Assembly (NCBI RefSeq): GCF_900108565.1
Contig: NZ_LT629971.1
Location: 5,828,001 to 5,892,000, forward strand
Length of the DNA stretch: 64,000 bases
Direction of reading: 5' to 3'
DNA from: Mycolicibacterium rutilum
GTDB lineage: Bacteria; Actinomycetota; Actinomycetes; Mycobacteriales; Mycobacteriaceae
Translations under genes and position numbers: made by a program
Part shown: in pieces, positions 18,612 to 27,093 of the stretch
Numbering within the stretch: position 1 is the first letter of the stretch
Layout of the letters: every line of letters begins with the position of its first letter
Notes under the pieces: generated by a model
What the model was told of the DNA's origin: nothing
The model's input: the letters and a program-made list of their open reading frames with translations, nothing else
The model's database searches: none

Positions 18612-19748
18612 TTAGCTGCCGACCGTCAGCCCGACCTTCTGGAACTCCTTGAGGTCGCAGTACCCGGCCTTGGCCATCGATCGGCGCAGGCCGCCGACCA
18701 GGTTCAGCGAGCCGAACGGATCGTCGGACGGCCCGTCGAGTACCTGCTGCAGCGTCGGCCGCTCACCGAACGCGACCTGCAGGAACGCCCCGCGGGGCAG
18801 CGACGGGTGGGCGGCGGCGGCGGGCCAGAACCAGCCGTTGCCAAGCGCCTCTGCCGAGGTCGCCAGCGGCGTGCCGAGCACCACGGCGTCGGCGCCGCAC
18901 GCGATCGCCTTGGCCAAGTCGCCCGAGGTGTGCATGTCCCCGTCGGCCAGCACGTGGACGTACCGCCCGCCGGTCTCGTCGAGGTACTCGCGCCTGGCCG
19001 CGGCGGCGTCGGCGATCGCGGTGGCCATCGGCACGCTGATGCCGAGCACCTCGTCGGAGGTCGTGACCCCGGAGGTCGACCCGTAGCCGACGATGACGCC
19101 GGCCGCGCCGGTGCGCATCAGGTGCAGCGCGGTGCGGTGGTCGAGCACGCCGCCGGCCACCACGGGCACGTCGAGTTCGGAGATGAAGGTCTTGAGGTTC
19201 AGCGGCTCACCGTCGTTCGCCACCCGCTCGGCGGAGATGATCGTGCCCTGGATGACCAGCAGGTCGATGCCGGCGGCCACCAGCGTCGGGGTCAGCGCCT
19301 GGGCGTTCTGCGGGCTGACCCGCACCGCGGTGGTGACGCCGGCGTCGCGGATCCGGGCGACGGCGGCACCCAGCAGATCCGGGTTCAGCGGCGCGGCGTG
19401 CAACTGCTGCAGCAGCCGGATCGCGGCCGAGGACTCGGGCTCCTTCTCCGCGGCCTCGATCACCTGCGCGATCTTCTCTTCCACGTCGGCGTGCCTGCCG
19501 ATCAGGCCCTCGCCGTTGAGCACGCCGAGGCCGCCGAGCTTGCCCATCTCGATCGCGAACTCCGGCGAGACCAGCGCGTCGGTCGGGTGCGCGACCACCG
19601 GGATCTCGAACCGGTACGCGTCGAGCTGCCACGCGGTCGAGACGTCCTTCGACGACCGGGTGCGCCGCGACGGCACGATATTGATGTCGTCGAGTTCGTA
19701 TGTGCGGCGGGCGGTTCTGCCCATGCCGATCTCAACCATGTCTCGCAC
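18612..19748 (-). CDS. guaB3: GuaB3, IMP-dehydrogenase family protein without CBS domains
   Basis: 378 residues with the GTG start at 19748, or 375 from the ATG at 19739 as in M. tuberculosis; AGGAG ten bases before the GTG favours the longer form slightly. It matches Rv3410c along its whole length (MVEIGMGRTARRTYELDD, C-terminal KEFQKVGLTVGS). The (beta/alpha)8 barrel is present but the paired CBS domains of true IMP dehydrogenases are missing. In actinobacteria this paralogue sits directly after guaB2; related enzymes act as GMP reductase. Here it begins 48 bases downstream of guaB2. Confidence 0.93.
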   Translation of the reverse strand: MRDMVEIGMGRTARRTYELDDINIVPSRRTRSSKDVSTAWQLDAYRFEIPVVAHPTDALVSPEFAIEMGKLGGLGVLNGEGLIGRHADVEEKIAQVIEAAEKEPESSAAIRLLQQLHAAPLNPDLLGAAVARIRDAGVTTAVRVSPQNAQALTPTLVAAGIDLLVIQGTIISAERVANDGEPLNLKTFISELDVPVVAGGVLDHRTALHLMRTGAAGVIVGYGSTSGVTTSDEVLGISVPMATAIADAAAARREYLDETGGRYVHVLADGDMHTSGDLAKAIACGADAVVLGTPLATSAEALGNGWFWPAAAAHPSLPRGAFLQVAFGERPTLQQVLDGPSDDPFGSLNLVGGLRRSMAKAGYCDLKEFQKVGLTVGS

Positions 19749-19796
19749 GGCCCGTTATCTCCTCTTTGAGCAGGCGCTCACCGGCACTACACCCGG

Positions 19797-21374
19797 TCAG
19801 CGGGTGGTGTAGTTCGGCGCCTCGACGGTCATCGTGATGTCGTGCGGATGGCTTTCCTTGAGCCCGGCAGCGGTGATCTGCACGAACTGCGCCTGTTGCA
19901 ATTGCTCGATGGTCGCCGACCCGGTGTATCCCATCGCCGCGCGCAGCCCGCCGGTGAGCTGGTGGATCACCGTCGCGAGCGGACCGCGGAACGGCACCCG
20001 GCCCTCGATCCCCTCGGGCACCAGCTTGTCCTCGCTGAGCACGTCGTCCTGGAAGTAGCGGTCCTTGGAGTAGGAGCCGCGGACCGCCCCCGCCGCGTTG
20101 CGGCCCTGCATCGCGCCGAGCGAGCCCATGCCGCGGTAGCTCTTGAACTGCTTGCCGTTGACGAGGATGAGGTCGCCGGGCGACTCGGCGGTGCCGGCCA
20201 GCAGCGAGCCCAGCATCGCCGTCGAGGCGCCCGCGGCGAGCGCCTTGGCGATGTCTCCGGAGTACTGCAGCCCGCCGTCGGCGATGACCGGGACGCCCGA
20301 GGGCGCGCACGCCGCCACGGCCTCGAGGATCGCGGTGATCTGGGGTGCGCCGACGCCGGCCACCACGCGGGTGGTGCAGATCGAGCCCGGCCCGACGCCG
20401 ACCTTCACCGCGTCGGCGCCGGCCTGCACCAGCGCGGCCGCGGCGGCGCGGGTCGCGACGTTGCCGCCGATGACCTCGACGCGGTCCCCGACCGCGGCCT
20501 TCACGCGGCTCACCATGTCCAGTACGCCGCGGTTGTGGGCGTGGGCGGTGTCGACGACGAGCACGTCGACGCCCGCGTCCACCAGCGTCATGGCGCGCGT
20601 CCAGGCGTCCTCACCTACGCCGACCGCGGCTCCGACCAGCAGCCGGCCGTCGGAGTCCTTGGTCGACAGCGGGAATTGCTCGGTTTTGACGAAGTCCTTG
20701 ACGGTGATCAGCCCGGTGAGCTTGCCGTGGCCGTCGACGATCGGCAGCTTCTCAATCTTGTTGCGGCGCAACAGACCCAGCGCCGCCTCGGCGGACACAC
20801 CTTCGCGCGCGGTGATCAGCGGCGCCTTGGTCATGACCTCGGAGACCGGCTTGGACTGATCGACCTCGAAACGCATATCGCGGTTGGTGATGATGCCGAC
20901 CAGTTCGCCGGTGTCGTCGACGACGGGCAGCCCGGAGATGCGGAACCGCGCGCACATCGCGTCGACCTCGGCCAGCGTGTTGTCCGGCGAGCAGGTGACC
21001 GGATCGGTGACCATCCCGGCCTCGGAGCGTTTGACCGTCTCCACCTGACCGGCCTGTTCGGCGACCGGAAGGTTGCGATGCAGCACACCCATCCCGCCGG
21101 CCCGGGCCATGGCGATCGCCATGCGGGCCTCGGTCACGGTGTCCATCGCGGAGCTGACGAGCGGCACCTTGAGCCGGATCTTGCGGGTCAGCTGGCTCGA
21201 GGTGTCGGCGGTCGCGGGCACGACGTCGGACGCGGCGGGCAGCAGCAGGACATCGTCGAACGTGAGGCCGAGCATGGCGATCTTCGTCGGGTCGTCGCCG
21301 CCGGTCGGCACCGGCACCGCGAACGGGATGTTGTTTTCGCCGGTCGACATGGGTGTCGATGTGGGTATCGACAA
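19797..21374 (-). CDS. guaB2: Inosine-5'-monophosphate dehydrogenase
   Basis: 525 residues from a TTG start at 21374. It oxidises IMP to XMP with NAD, the committed step of GMP synthesis. The barrel carries the catalytic Cys loop GPGSICTTRVV; two CBS domains are inserted near residues 125-235 (VTDPVTCSPDNT and EVMTKAPLITAREG). The TTG is supported by GGAGG six bases upstream and by an N-terminus (SIP then IPFAVPVPTGG) like that of M. smegmatis GuaB2; the internal ATG at 21350 lacks a site. The C-terminal SHPHDITMTVEAPNY is the usual family end. Confidence 0.95.
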   Translation of the reverse strand: MSIPTSTPMSTGENNIPFAVPVPTGGDDPTKIAMLGLTFDDVLLLPAASDVVPATADTSSQLTRKIRLKVPLVSSAMDTVTEARMAIAMARAGGMGVLHRNLPVAEQAGQVETVKRSEAGMVTDPVTCSPDNTLAEVDAMCARFRISGLPVVDDTGELVGIITNRDMRFEVDQSKPVSEVMTKAPLITAREGVSAEAALGLLRRNKIEKLPIVDGHGKLTGLITVKDFVKTEQFPLSTKDSDGRLLVGAAVGVGEDAWTRAMTLVDAGVDVLVVDTAHAHNRGVLDMVSRVKAAVGDRVEVIGGNVATRAAAAALVQAGADAVKVGVGPGSICTTRVVAGVGAPQITAILEAVAACAPSGVPVIADGGLQYSGDIAKALAAGASTAMLGSLLAGTAESPGDLILVNGKQFKSYRGMGSLGAMQGRNAAGAVRGSYSKDRYFQDDVLSEDKLVPEGIEGRVPFRGPLATVIHQLTGGLRAAMGYTGSATIEQLQQAQFVQITAAGLKESHPHDITMTVEAPNYTTR

Positions 21375-21426
21375 GGCGGGCCTCCAGTAACAAATGCAGC
21401 CGAACACAGTCGTCGAGCTAGAGATC

Positions 21427-21432
21427 CATCCT
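21427..21432 (-). promoter_or_regulatory. Candidate -10 element of guaB2-guaB3
   Basis: TAGGAT on the minus strand, about 52 bases before the guaB2 TTG. It would give a leader of about 45 bases. No convincing -35 box was seen. Confidence 0.35.
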
Positions 21433-21562
21433 ATCGGCTGCGGGCTGCGCGGCCGGTGTCACGGGCCATGACGCTGATAACTATTCGCCTGGCCGTTTTT
21501 GGCTGTCCGACACGGCCCGGCCAGTCGCCGCTAACGGCTGGCGCGATACCAGCACCGCTGCG

Positions 21563-21568
21563 TAGTGT
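21563..21568 (+). promoter_or_regulatory. Leaderless -10 element of the DUF5319 gene
   Basis: TAGTGT followed by six bases and the GTG at 21575, the leaderless spacing. Confidence 0.55.
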
Positions 21569-21574
21569 GGACTC

Positions 21575-21979
21575 GTGCGAGATCACCTGCCGCCGGGTTT
21601 GCCACCCGACCCGTTCGCCGATGACCCGTGCGACCCTTCGGCCGCACTGGACGCGCTCGAGCCCGGCCAGCCGCTGGACCCGCAGGAGCGGACCGCGGTC
21701 GAGGCTGATCTCGCCGATCTCGCGGTCTATGAGGCGCTGCTGGCCCATAAGGGGATCCGCGGCTTGGTGGTCTGCTGTGACGAATGCCAGCAGGACCACT
21801 ACCACGACTGGGACATGCTGCGCGCCAACCTGCTGCAGCTGTTGGTCGACGGCACGGTCCGCCCGCACGAGCCGGCCTACGACCCCGAACCCGACGCCTA
21901 CGTGACGTGGGATTACTGCCGCGGGTATGCAGACGCCTCGCTCAACGAGGCGACGTCGGACACCGACGGCTACCGCTGA
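21575..21979 (+). CDS. DUF5319 protein (Rv3412 homologue)
   Basis: 134 residues, acidic and Pro-rich at the N-terminus (PPGLPPDPFADDPCDPS), with a conserved core VVCCDECQQDHYHDWDMLRANLLQLL. The CCDEC and HYHDW residues could bind a metal; this is only inferred. It is a conserved actinobacterial protein of unknown function located beside the sigD-rsdA genes in the same arrangement as Rv3412 in M. tuberculosis. The GTG start is fixed by the -10 six bases upstream. Confidence 0.88.
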   Translation: MRDHLPPGLPPDPFADDPCDPSAALDALEPGQPLDPQERTAVEADLADLAVYEALLAHKGIRGLVVCCDECQQDHYHDWDMLRANLLQLLVDGTVRPHEPAYDPEPDAYVTWDYCRGYADASLNEATSDTDGYR

Positions 21980-21992
21980 TCGATAACTCTTT

Positions 21993-23123
21993 CTAACCGG
22001 CCTCGTTGTCAGGCTCGGGCACCACGACGGTCGTCGTGACCGGCGCCCGCTCAACGGGCTGCTCGGGCGTCGGCGCCTGCGCCGGCGGCTCACTTTCCTC
22101 CTGCACCACCGACGCCGGGGTCGACGGCGTCGGCAACTCCACCCGGGTGGTGGGAGTGGGCTGAGGCGTCGGTTGTGGTGTCGGCACCGGCGTCGTGACC
22201 GTCGAGCGCGGAATGCTCGTCGGACTGGGCAGCGGTGAGCTGGCCGACGGCGACGGCAACGGGGTCGGCGACGGGGTGCTCGGCAACAGCGTGGGCGCCT
22301 GCGTGGTCGACGGCGAGGGTGTCGGCGACGGCGTAGACGACGGGCTCGGCGAATCGCTCGGCGAGGTCGGTGGCTCGCTCGATGGCGACGAGGGCGAGGT
22401 CGGTTCGCTCGCCGACGTCGTATCCGACGCTGCCGAGGTCGTCGTCGCATCCGACGGCGGCGTGTCAAGCACGGTGACCGGGATGTCGGGGAACGTCGGC
22501 AACGGGGCGCCGGGCGGCACGGTCGCCGCCGGGTCCTGCGCCTCCACCTTCACCGTCAGCTCCTGCCACTGGGTGACGAGCTCTTCCTTACGTTCGGTGT
22601 CGCCGACGGTGGCCACCGTGGTGGTCAGCGTCTCGAGCTTGTCCTGGGCGGCTTGCCACTGCCCCTGGTCGATGAGCTGCTGCACCTCGGCCATCTGGGT
22701 CTGGGCGGCGAGCACGACGGCGTCGTCGCGCTGGCTGTGCTGTTCACCGAACAGCATCGTGCGCAGGCCGTAAAGCGCATCGCCGGGACCGGATCCGGCG
22801 ACCACTGCGCCGAAACCGCCGAGGCACAGCACTGCGGCAGCGGTCGATCCCACGACTGCCAGCGAGAAGCGGGTGCGACGTCGCGATGCGGCCGCACGGT
22901 CGAGGGCCAGCACCGCGTCGCGCGGTGTCACCACCGCGGTGAGCGGGGCCTCGCGCACCTCGTCGCGCCAGCCGGCCAGCAGGTTCGCCAGTTCGGCCTC
23001 ACCGGGATCGGTCGAGTACACCGGCTGCTGGTAGGCCAGCGAGTCGAGGAACCGGTCGGTGCGGTTGATCTCGTTGAGCGACGGGTCACCGCCGTTGGAA
23101 GTCCAGCGTCCGAAGTCAGGCAT
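21993..23123 (-). CDS. rsdA: RsdA, membrane anti-sigma factor for SigD
   Basis: 376 residues. The cytoplasmic N-terminus (about 1-80) holds the sigma-binding region, with the short DRFLDSLA and ELANLLAGWRDEV helices. One membrane span lies near 86-109. Outside the cell is a short helical part and then a long Pro/Ser/Thr-rich low-complexity tail from about residue 220. Anti-SigD proteins hold the sigma factor at the membrane until released by regulated proteolysis. The gene overlaps the end of sigD by eight bases, so the two are made together. The extent of the PST-rich tail is unusual and may vary between species. Confidence 0.9.
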   Translation of the reverse strand: MPDFGRWTSNGGDPSLNEINRTDRFLDSLAYQQPVYSTDPGEAELANLLAGWRDEVREAPLTAVVTPRDAVLALDRAAASRRRTRFSLAVVGSTAAAVLCLGGFGAVVAGSGPGDALYGLRTMLFGEQHSQRDDAVVLAAQTQMAEVQQLIDQGQWQAAQDKLETLTTTVATVGDTERKEELVTQWQELTVKVEAQDPAATVPPGAPLPTFPDIPVTVLDTPPSDATTTSAASDTTSASEPTSPSSPSSEPPTSPSDSPSPSSTPSPTPSPSTTQAPTLLPSTPSPTPLPSPSASSPLPSPTSIPRSTVTTPVPTPQPTPQPTPTTRVELPTPSTPASVVQEESEPPAQAPTPEQPVERAPVTTTVVVPEPDNEAG

Positions 23124-23694
23124 GGTCACGCCCCGTCGCCACGATCTCGGCCTTGAGCCGGGCCAGCGCACGGTGCTGGGCGACCCGGACGGCGCCCGCC
23201 GTGCTGCCGACCGCTTCGGCGGTCTCTTCGGCGCTCATGCCGACGACCACGCGCAGGATCAGGATCTCGCGCTGCTTCTCGGGCAGCACCGCAAGCAGCT
23301 TGTTCATCCGCTCGGATGCCTCGGAGTCCAAGGCCATCTGCTCGGGACCGGCGTCCATCGAGAACCGCTCCGGCACGACGTCGGTCGGGTCGGATCGATT
23401 CCTGGCTGCCGCGCGATGCGCGTCAGCAACCTTGTGGGCGGCAATGCCGTAAACGAAGGCCAGGAACGGTCGTCCCTGATCCTTATACCGCGGCAGCGCC
23501 GTGATGGCGGCCAAGCAAACCTCCTGCGCAACGTCGTCTGCTGAAAGCCCACTACGTTCAGTCGTACCGACCCGTGCCCGGCAGTACCGAACAACGATCG
23601 GACGAATGGTCTCCAGCACCTCCCGGAGCGCGTCCCGGTTTCCTGCCACAGCCTCAGCAACGACAGCATCGAGACGTTCTCCCGAAAATGTCAT
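23116..23694 (-). CDS. sigD: ECF sigma factor SigD
   Basis: 192 residues. Region 2 contains SADDVAQEVCLAAITALPRYKDQGRPFLAF and region 4 LPEKQREILILRVVVGMSAEETAEAVG, the usual two-domain ECF layout. SigD in mycobacteria drives genes of stationary phase, lipid metabolism and RNA-binding functions. The ATG at 23694 was chosen over an in-frame TTG at 23712 because GGAGAGA stands nine bases before it. The last eight bases overlap rsdA. The order sigD-rsdA next to the DUF5319 gene is conserved with Rv3414c-Rv3413c. Confidence 0.93.
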   Translation of the reverse strand: MTFSGERLDAVVAEAVAGNRDALREVLETIRPIVVRYCRARVGTTERSGLSADDVAQEVCLAAITALPRYKDQGRPFLAFVYGIAAHKVADAHRAAARNRSDPTDVVPERFSMDAGPEQMALDSEASERMNKLLAVLPEKQREILILRVVVGMSAEETAEAVGSTAGAVRVAQHRALARLKAEIVATGRDHA

Positions 23695-23781
23695 CGTGGG
23701 CGATCTCTCCAACGTTACGAACGACGCATCCCAGGCTGGGCGGCCAGCTAAACAATAACTTTCAGAACGGCGTTGACCCGG

Positions 23782-24570
23782 TCACCGCACCGACCACACG
23801 CCGCCCCGACGACGCACTGTATCGGCGCAGTCGTCTCGGATGGCCGCGGTGGCCGGTGTCGTATGGCGGGCGCTGCCGATGTCGGTCAGCAAGCAGGCTA
23901 ACGCCCACTGCAGCGGAACCATTCCGAGCCGCTGCGTGTCGTCCAGCGCCGCATCGGCCACCGCCCGCGCAGTGTCGAGGTCTCCGGCGCTGCACCGCGC
24001 CGCCGCCAGCACCACGGCGGACTTGACGGTGTGGCGTGCCGATCCGAAGGCCTTCGCGTGGTCCACGGCGCGCTCCGCGTGACCGATGGCGGCGCTGCCC
24101 TGCCCGCGTGCCATCGCCAATTCGGCGGCCACCCAGGCCTCGCGGACCTGCAGTCGAACCTCGTCAGCGTCGGCGACCCGATCGGCCGCGCGGTCCAGCG
24201 CGCGCGCAGAGGCACCGAACCGGCCCACCCCGAGTGCGTCGGCGGCCAGCCCGATCAAGGCGTCCGCGGCCGCCTCCGGGTCCGGTCCGGCGAGCGCCAG
24301 TGCGCGCCCGTCCCACGCCCGCGCCGTCTCGTGCCAACCGAGCTGCCGGAGAAACGACGCCTGGGTGCTGCAGGCCAACGAGCCCTCGCGTCCCCCGCGG
24401 GAGTAGAGCGTCGCCAGTTCGGCGCGCGCACTCGCGTAGCGACCCTGGCCGCCCGCGGCGACGGCGCGCAGCCAACGTTGCCGCGGCGTCGCGGCGGCCG
24501 GCAGGGGCCACAGCGCCGGCGCCGAGCCGAAGGCCGCATCGGCCAACACAGTGTCTGTGGGGATGGACAT
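23782..24570 (-). CDS. TPR-like helical protein (Rv3415c homologue)
   Basis: 262 residues, Ala-rich and almost wholly helical, with degenerate 34-residue repeats of TPR kind (RQLGWHETARAWDGRALALAGPDPEAAADALIG is one). It has no signal peptide. It lies 87 bases upstream of sigD on the same strand and divergent from whiB3, as Rv3415c does. Function unknown; a protein-protein scaffold is suggested only by the fold. TAGCGT nine bases before the ATG may be its -10. Confidence 0.78.
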   Translation of the reverse strand: MSIPTDTVLADAAFGSAPALWPLPAAATPRQRWLRAVAAGGQGRYASARAELATLYSRGGREGSLACSTQASFLRQLGWHETARAWDGRALALAGPDPEAAADALIGLAADALGVGRFGASARALDRAADRVADADEVRLQVREAWVAAELAMARGQGSAAIGHAERAVDHAKAFGSARHTVKSAVVLAAARCSAGDLDTARAVADAALDDTQRLGMVPLQWALACLLTDIGSARHTTPATAAIRDDCADTVRRRGGVWSVR

Positions 24571-24941
24571 CGAGTCGCGACGCTATCAACCGACCCTCGG
24601 CAGCGGTTAACAGTTGATGGGCGCGATGTTAATTCCATGTAAGCGGACGGAGATAGCTGTCGCGCGGTGAATTCGAACGAACAGGACAAATGGGCGCCGC
24701 AGTGAACCGCGGTCCGTTTGCTTAGCACCGAACTCGCTACGTGTAAGTCGCAATGATGAACGTGATGTAAATTCTGGGCCTGCGGTTATGTCTTTGAGCA
24801 CATGATCGGGCTATTGACGGAATTTCGTGCTCCCCCATACTTTGTCACCACGAGTGGTCATCGGCGACTTGAGCTCGAATCGGTCTTGAGACTCACGCAT
24901 CCGATTCATCGCGAAAAAGGTGCGCAGAGAGGGGTTTTCCA
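24571..24941. other. Divergent intergenic region Rv3415c homologue / whiB3
   Basis: 371 bases, visibly more AT-rich than the genes. It contains the whiB3 promoter and operator listed separately. No small ORF with a convincing start or RNA gene was recognised in the remainder (24590-24810). Confidence 0.6.
24814..24858 (+). promoter_or_regulatory. whiB3 promoter with overlapping inverted repeat
   Basis: TTGACG (24814-24819), 18 bases, TACTTT (24838-24843): a good SigA-type promoter. The inferred start near 24850 gives a 5' leader of about 90 bases. Right at the start lies the inverted repeat ACCAC-ga-GTGGT (24847-24858), well placed for repression or autoregulation. Confidence 0.6.
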
Positions 24942-25232
24942 ATGCCACAGCCGCAACAGCTTCCCGGACCCAACGCTGACATCTGGGACTGGCAAATGGC
25001 CGGACTCTGCCGAGGCGTCGATTCCTCGATGTTCTTCCACCCCGACGGTGAGCGGGGCCGCGCTCGCGCGCAGCGGGAGATGCGCGCCAAGGAGATGTGC
25101 CGGCGCTGCCCGGTGATCGCGCAGTGCCGGTCACACGCCCTTGCCGTCGGCGAGCCCTACGGGATTTGGGGCGGGCTGTCCGAATCCGAGCGCGAACTGT
25201 TGCTGAAGCGGGGTATTCGCCGCGCCTCGTAG
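24942..25232 (+). CDS. whiB3: WhiB3, iron-sulfur redox-sensing transcription factor
   Basis: 96 residues. The four cluster ligands are Cys23, Cys53, Cys56 and Cys62 (C..CxxC..C), followed by the GIWGG turn at 74-78 and a basic C-terminal tail (LLKRGIRRAS) that contacts DNA. WhiB3 holds a 4Fe-4S cluster that senses NO and oxygen, binds the SigA region 4 and controls lipid and redox genes. A strong ribosome site (AGAGAGGGG) precedes the ATG. The position beside the sigD cluster matches Rv3416. Confidence 0.95.
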   Translation: MPQPQQLPGPNADIWDWQMAGLCRGVDSSMFFHPDGERGRARAQREMRAKEMCRRCPVIAQCRSHALAVGEPYGIWGGLSESERELLLKRGIRRAS

Positions 25233-25249
25233 GCTCGCGGCCTACCGGT

Positions 25250-26299
25250 TCACCGCGCCAGCTCCCGCAGCACGGATTCCGTGGTCGGCCAATCCATGCA
25301 CTTGTCGGTGACCGACTGGCCGTAGGTCAGCGGACGAGCTTCGGGCGCCTGCGCCCCGCCGACCAGGAAGCTTTCGAGCATCACGCCACTGATGGGCGAG
25401 CCGTCCCGCACGAGCTGAGCAATCTCGGCTGCGACCTCGGCCTGTCGCACGTGGTCCTTCCCGGAATTGGCGTGGCTGCAATCGATCACGACGCGTGCGG
25501 GTAGCCCGGCAGCGGCCAGCTTGGCGGCGGTCGCGTCGATGGACTCCGCGTCGCAGTTCGGTCCGTCGGTGCCGCCGCGCAGGATCACGTGGCACTCCTC
25601 GTTACCGGCGGTGCTCACCAGCGCGCCACGGCCGAGGTCGTCCATCCCGAAGAAGACGTGTTGGGCGGCAGCGGCTTTCACGCCGTCGACGGCGACCTGG
25701 ATGTTGCCGTCGGTGCCGTTCTTGAACCCGACCGGCATCGACAGCCCGGAGGCGAGCTGGCGGTGCACCTGCGACTCGGTGGTGCGGGCGCCGATCGCGC
25801 CCCAGGCGACAGCATCGGCGATGTACTGCGGGCTCGTCGGCTCGAGGAACTCGCAGCCCACCGGCAGGCCGATGTCGACGATGTCGAGCAGCAGTTGACG
25901 GGCCAGCCGCAGACCGCGGCGCACGTCGAAGGTGCCGTCCATGTCCGGGTCGTTGATCAGGCCCTTCCACCCGATCGTGGTGCGGGGCTTCTCGAAATAC
26001 ACCCGCATCACGATCTTGAGCTTGTCGCGGAGTTCGTCGGCGATCCGCACCAGCCGGCTGGCGTAGTCGAGCGCCGCGGCGGGGTCGTGCACCGAGCAGG
26101 GGCCCACCACAACCAACAGTCGGTTGTCGCGGCCGGCGAGGATGTCGGCGATCTCGGATCGGTCGCGGGCGACCCGCTCGGCACGCCGGGGACCGAGCGG
26201 GAACTCGGCGAGCACCTGGTGCGGGCTGGGGATTTCGCTGAAACTGCGGATCCGCCGGTCCGAGGTGGCGGGCGGGGTGGCGGTCTGCGCCGAAATCAT
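25250..26299 (-). CDS. Type I 3-deoxy-7-phosphoheptulonate (DAHP) synthase
   Basis: 349 residues. It condenses phosphoenolpyruvate and erythrose 4-phosphate, the first step of the shikimate pathway. Type I hallmarks: VVVGPCSVHDP, MRVYFEKPRTTIGWKGLINDP, GARTTESQVHR, GFKNGTDG and DCSHANSGKDH. M. tuberculosis relies on a type II enzyme (AroG, Rv2178c), so a type I enzyme here is an extra or alternative isozyme, probably with different feedback control. It is convergent with whiB3 (17-base gap) and has a long, hairpin-rich leader. The gene symbol is left open because aroF/aroG/aroH cannot be told apart. Confidence 0.92.
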   Translation of the reverse strand: MISAQTATPPATSDRRIRSFSEIPSPHQVLAEFPLGPRRAERVARDRSEIADILAGRDNRLLVVVGPCSVHDPAAALDYASRLVRIADELRDKLKIVMRVYFEKPRTTIGWKGLINDPDMDGTFDVRRGLRLARQLLLDIVDIGLPVGCEFLEPTSPQYIADAVAWGAIGARTTESQVHRQLASGLSMPVGFKNGTDGNIQVAVDGVKAAAAQHVFFGMDDLGRGALVSTAGNEECHVILRGGTDGPNCDAESIDATAAKLAAAGLPARVVIDCSHANSGKDHVRQAEVAAEIAQLVRDGSPISGVMLESFLVGGAQAPEARPLTYGQSVTDKCMDWPTTESVLRELAR

Positions 26300-26460
26300 G
26301 TCGAGGGTGCCTTCCTGGTTGTGGGCACCCGGGTGACTGCCCGGGGCCCTTGAATGACGAAAGGCAGCGACCTGATGGTCACTGCCTGGGCTCCGGGTGG
26401 ATGCGTGCTTAGCGCTGCGCCTTATCGGCTCCGCCCGGAGCCTCGATAAAGCGCCAATAG
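26300..26460 (-). promoter_or_regulatory. Hairpin-rich leader of the DAHP synthase gene
   Basis: Two strong inverted repeats lie upstream of the start. At 26417-26454, GCGCcTTATCGGCTCCG and its partner CGGAGCCtcGATAAaGCGC flank a two-base centre (about 16 pairs). At 26316-26345, GGGCACCCGGG and CCCGGGGCCC flank tgactg. The distal one could be a terminator or operator, the near one an attenuator. A 28-codon reading from a GTG at 26382 ends on the ATGA of the gene, but it is not rich in Phe, Tyr or Trp. No known riboswitch class was recognised. The rest of the gap up to 26640 belongs to the divergent gene. Confidence 0.5.
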
Positions 26461-26602
26461 CCGGCACGTCCGATGTTCACGTCGGACAGGGTATACCGCG
26501 ACCTGGGCGCCGCCAAATCTGGTCCGCCGTTAGTTGCTTATGCAATCACTCACGGCAAACCTTTCGTACTCGGCTACGCAGAACGGGATTTCCCTGGCAG
26601 GC

Positions 26603-26619
26603 TGTGCACCGAGTGCACA
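26603..26619 (+). promoter_or_regulatory. Perfect inverted repeat before the Pro-rich secreted protein gene
   Basis: TGTGCAC-cga-GTGCACA, 21 bases ahead of the ATG and just before its ribosome site (GGGGGGA). Placement suggests an operator near the transcription start. The binder is unknown. Confidence 0.5.
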
Positions 26620-26640
26620 ACAATGGGGGGAACTATTCGC

Positions 26641-27087
26641 ATGCCTACGCACAACCGCACCGCCGCAACCATTCTCTGGGGTATCGCCGCGGGTGCCGCC
26701 GTGGCCCTGGCGCCCGCCGCGGCCGCGCAGGACCCGCCGCCGGCCGAGCCGACACAGCAACAGCAACCGCCGGTGGATCCCGCGGGCGTCGCCACGTCGG
26801 CGATCGACGGCGCCATCGAGAACCTGCCGCCCGCCAGTCCGTATCCGACGAGCGGACCGCCCGGAGGGGTGTGCATGCGGATGAACGGCTTCCCGATCTA
26901 CGTCCCGCCCGGCGGCCTGCCGAGCGAGCTCGTCGCATCCGGCGTCCCCAGCGGTCCGGTGCACGCGGGTAACTGCACCAGCGAGGACGGCCCGGTGGGC
27001 GCTGCGGCGGATGTCGCCACCGACGTGGTGGATTCCGCGATTCCGCCGGCGCAGAGTTCTACGCCGCCGCCACCGCCGCCTCCGTAG
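26641..27087 (+). CDS. Secreted Pro/Ala-rich protein
   Basis: 148 residues. A signal peptide with a hydrophobic core (AATILWGIAAGAAVALAPAAAAQ) is followed by a Pro/Gln-rich stretch, a middle part with two Cys (GGVCMRMNGFPIY and GNCTSEDG) that may form a disulfide, and a C-terminus of consecutive prolines. No domain recognised. The start ATG at 26641 is preferred to the ATG at 26623 because the run GGGGGGA after the latter is the ribosome site. It is convergent with the next gene (six-base gap). Confidence 0.78.
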   Translation: MPTHNRTAATILWGIAAGAAVALAPAAAAQDPPPAEPTQQQQPPVDPAGVATSAIDGAIENLPPASPYPTSGPPGGVCMRMNGFPIYVPPGGLPSELVASGVPSGPVHAGNCTSEDGPVGAAADVATDVVDSAIPPAQSSTPPPPPPP

Positions 27088-27093
27088 CGCCGG

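Noticed and set aside
19842..21905. 687-codon plus-strand reading across guaB2
   Set aside because: Antisense to guaB2; His/Gly/Arg/Asp-rich composition typical of the shadow frame in high-GC DNA.
22010..22500. Possible tandem repeat or CRISPR-like array
   Set aside because: The repetitiveness comes from Pro/Ser/Thr codons of the RsdA extracellular tail; there are no regular spacers.
26300..26382. 28-codon leader peptide gene before the DAHP synthase
   Set aside because: GTG start without a ribosome site and almost no aromatic codons; kept only as a remark in the leader entry.
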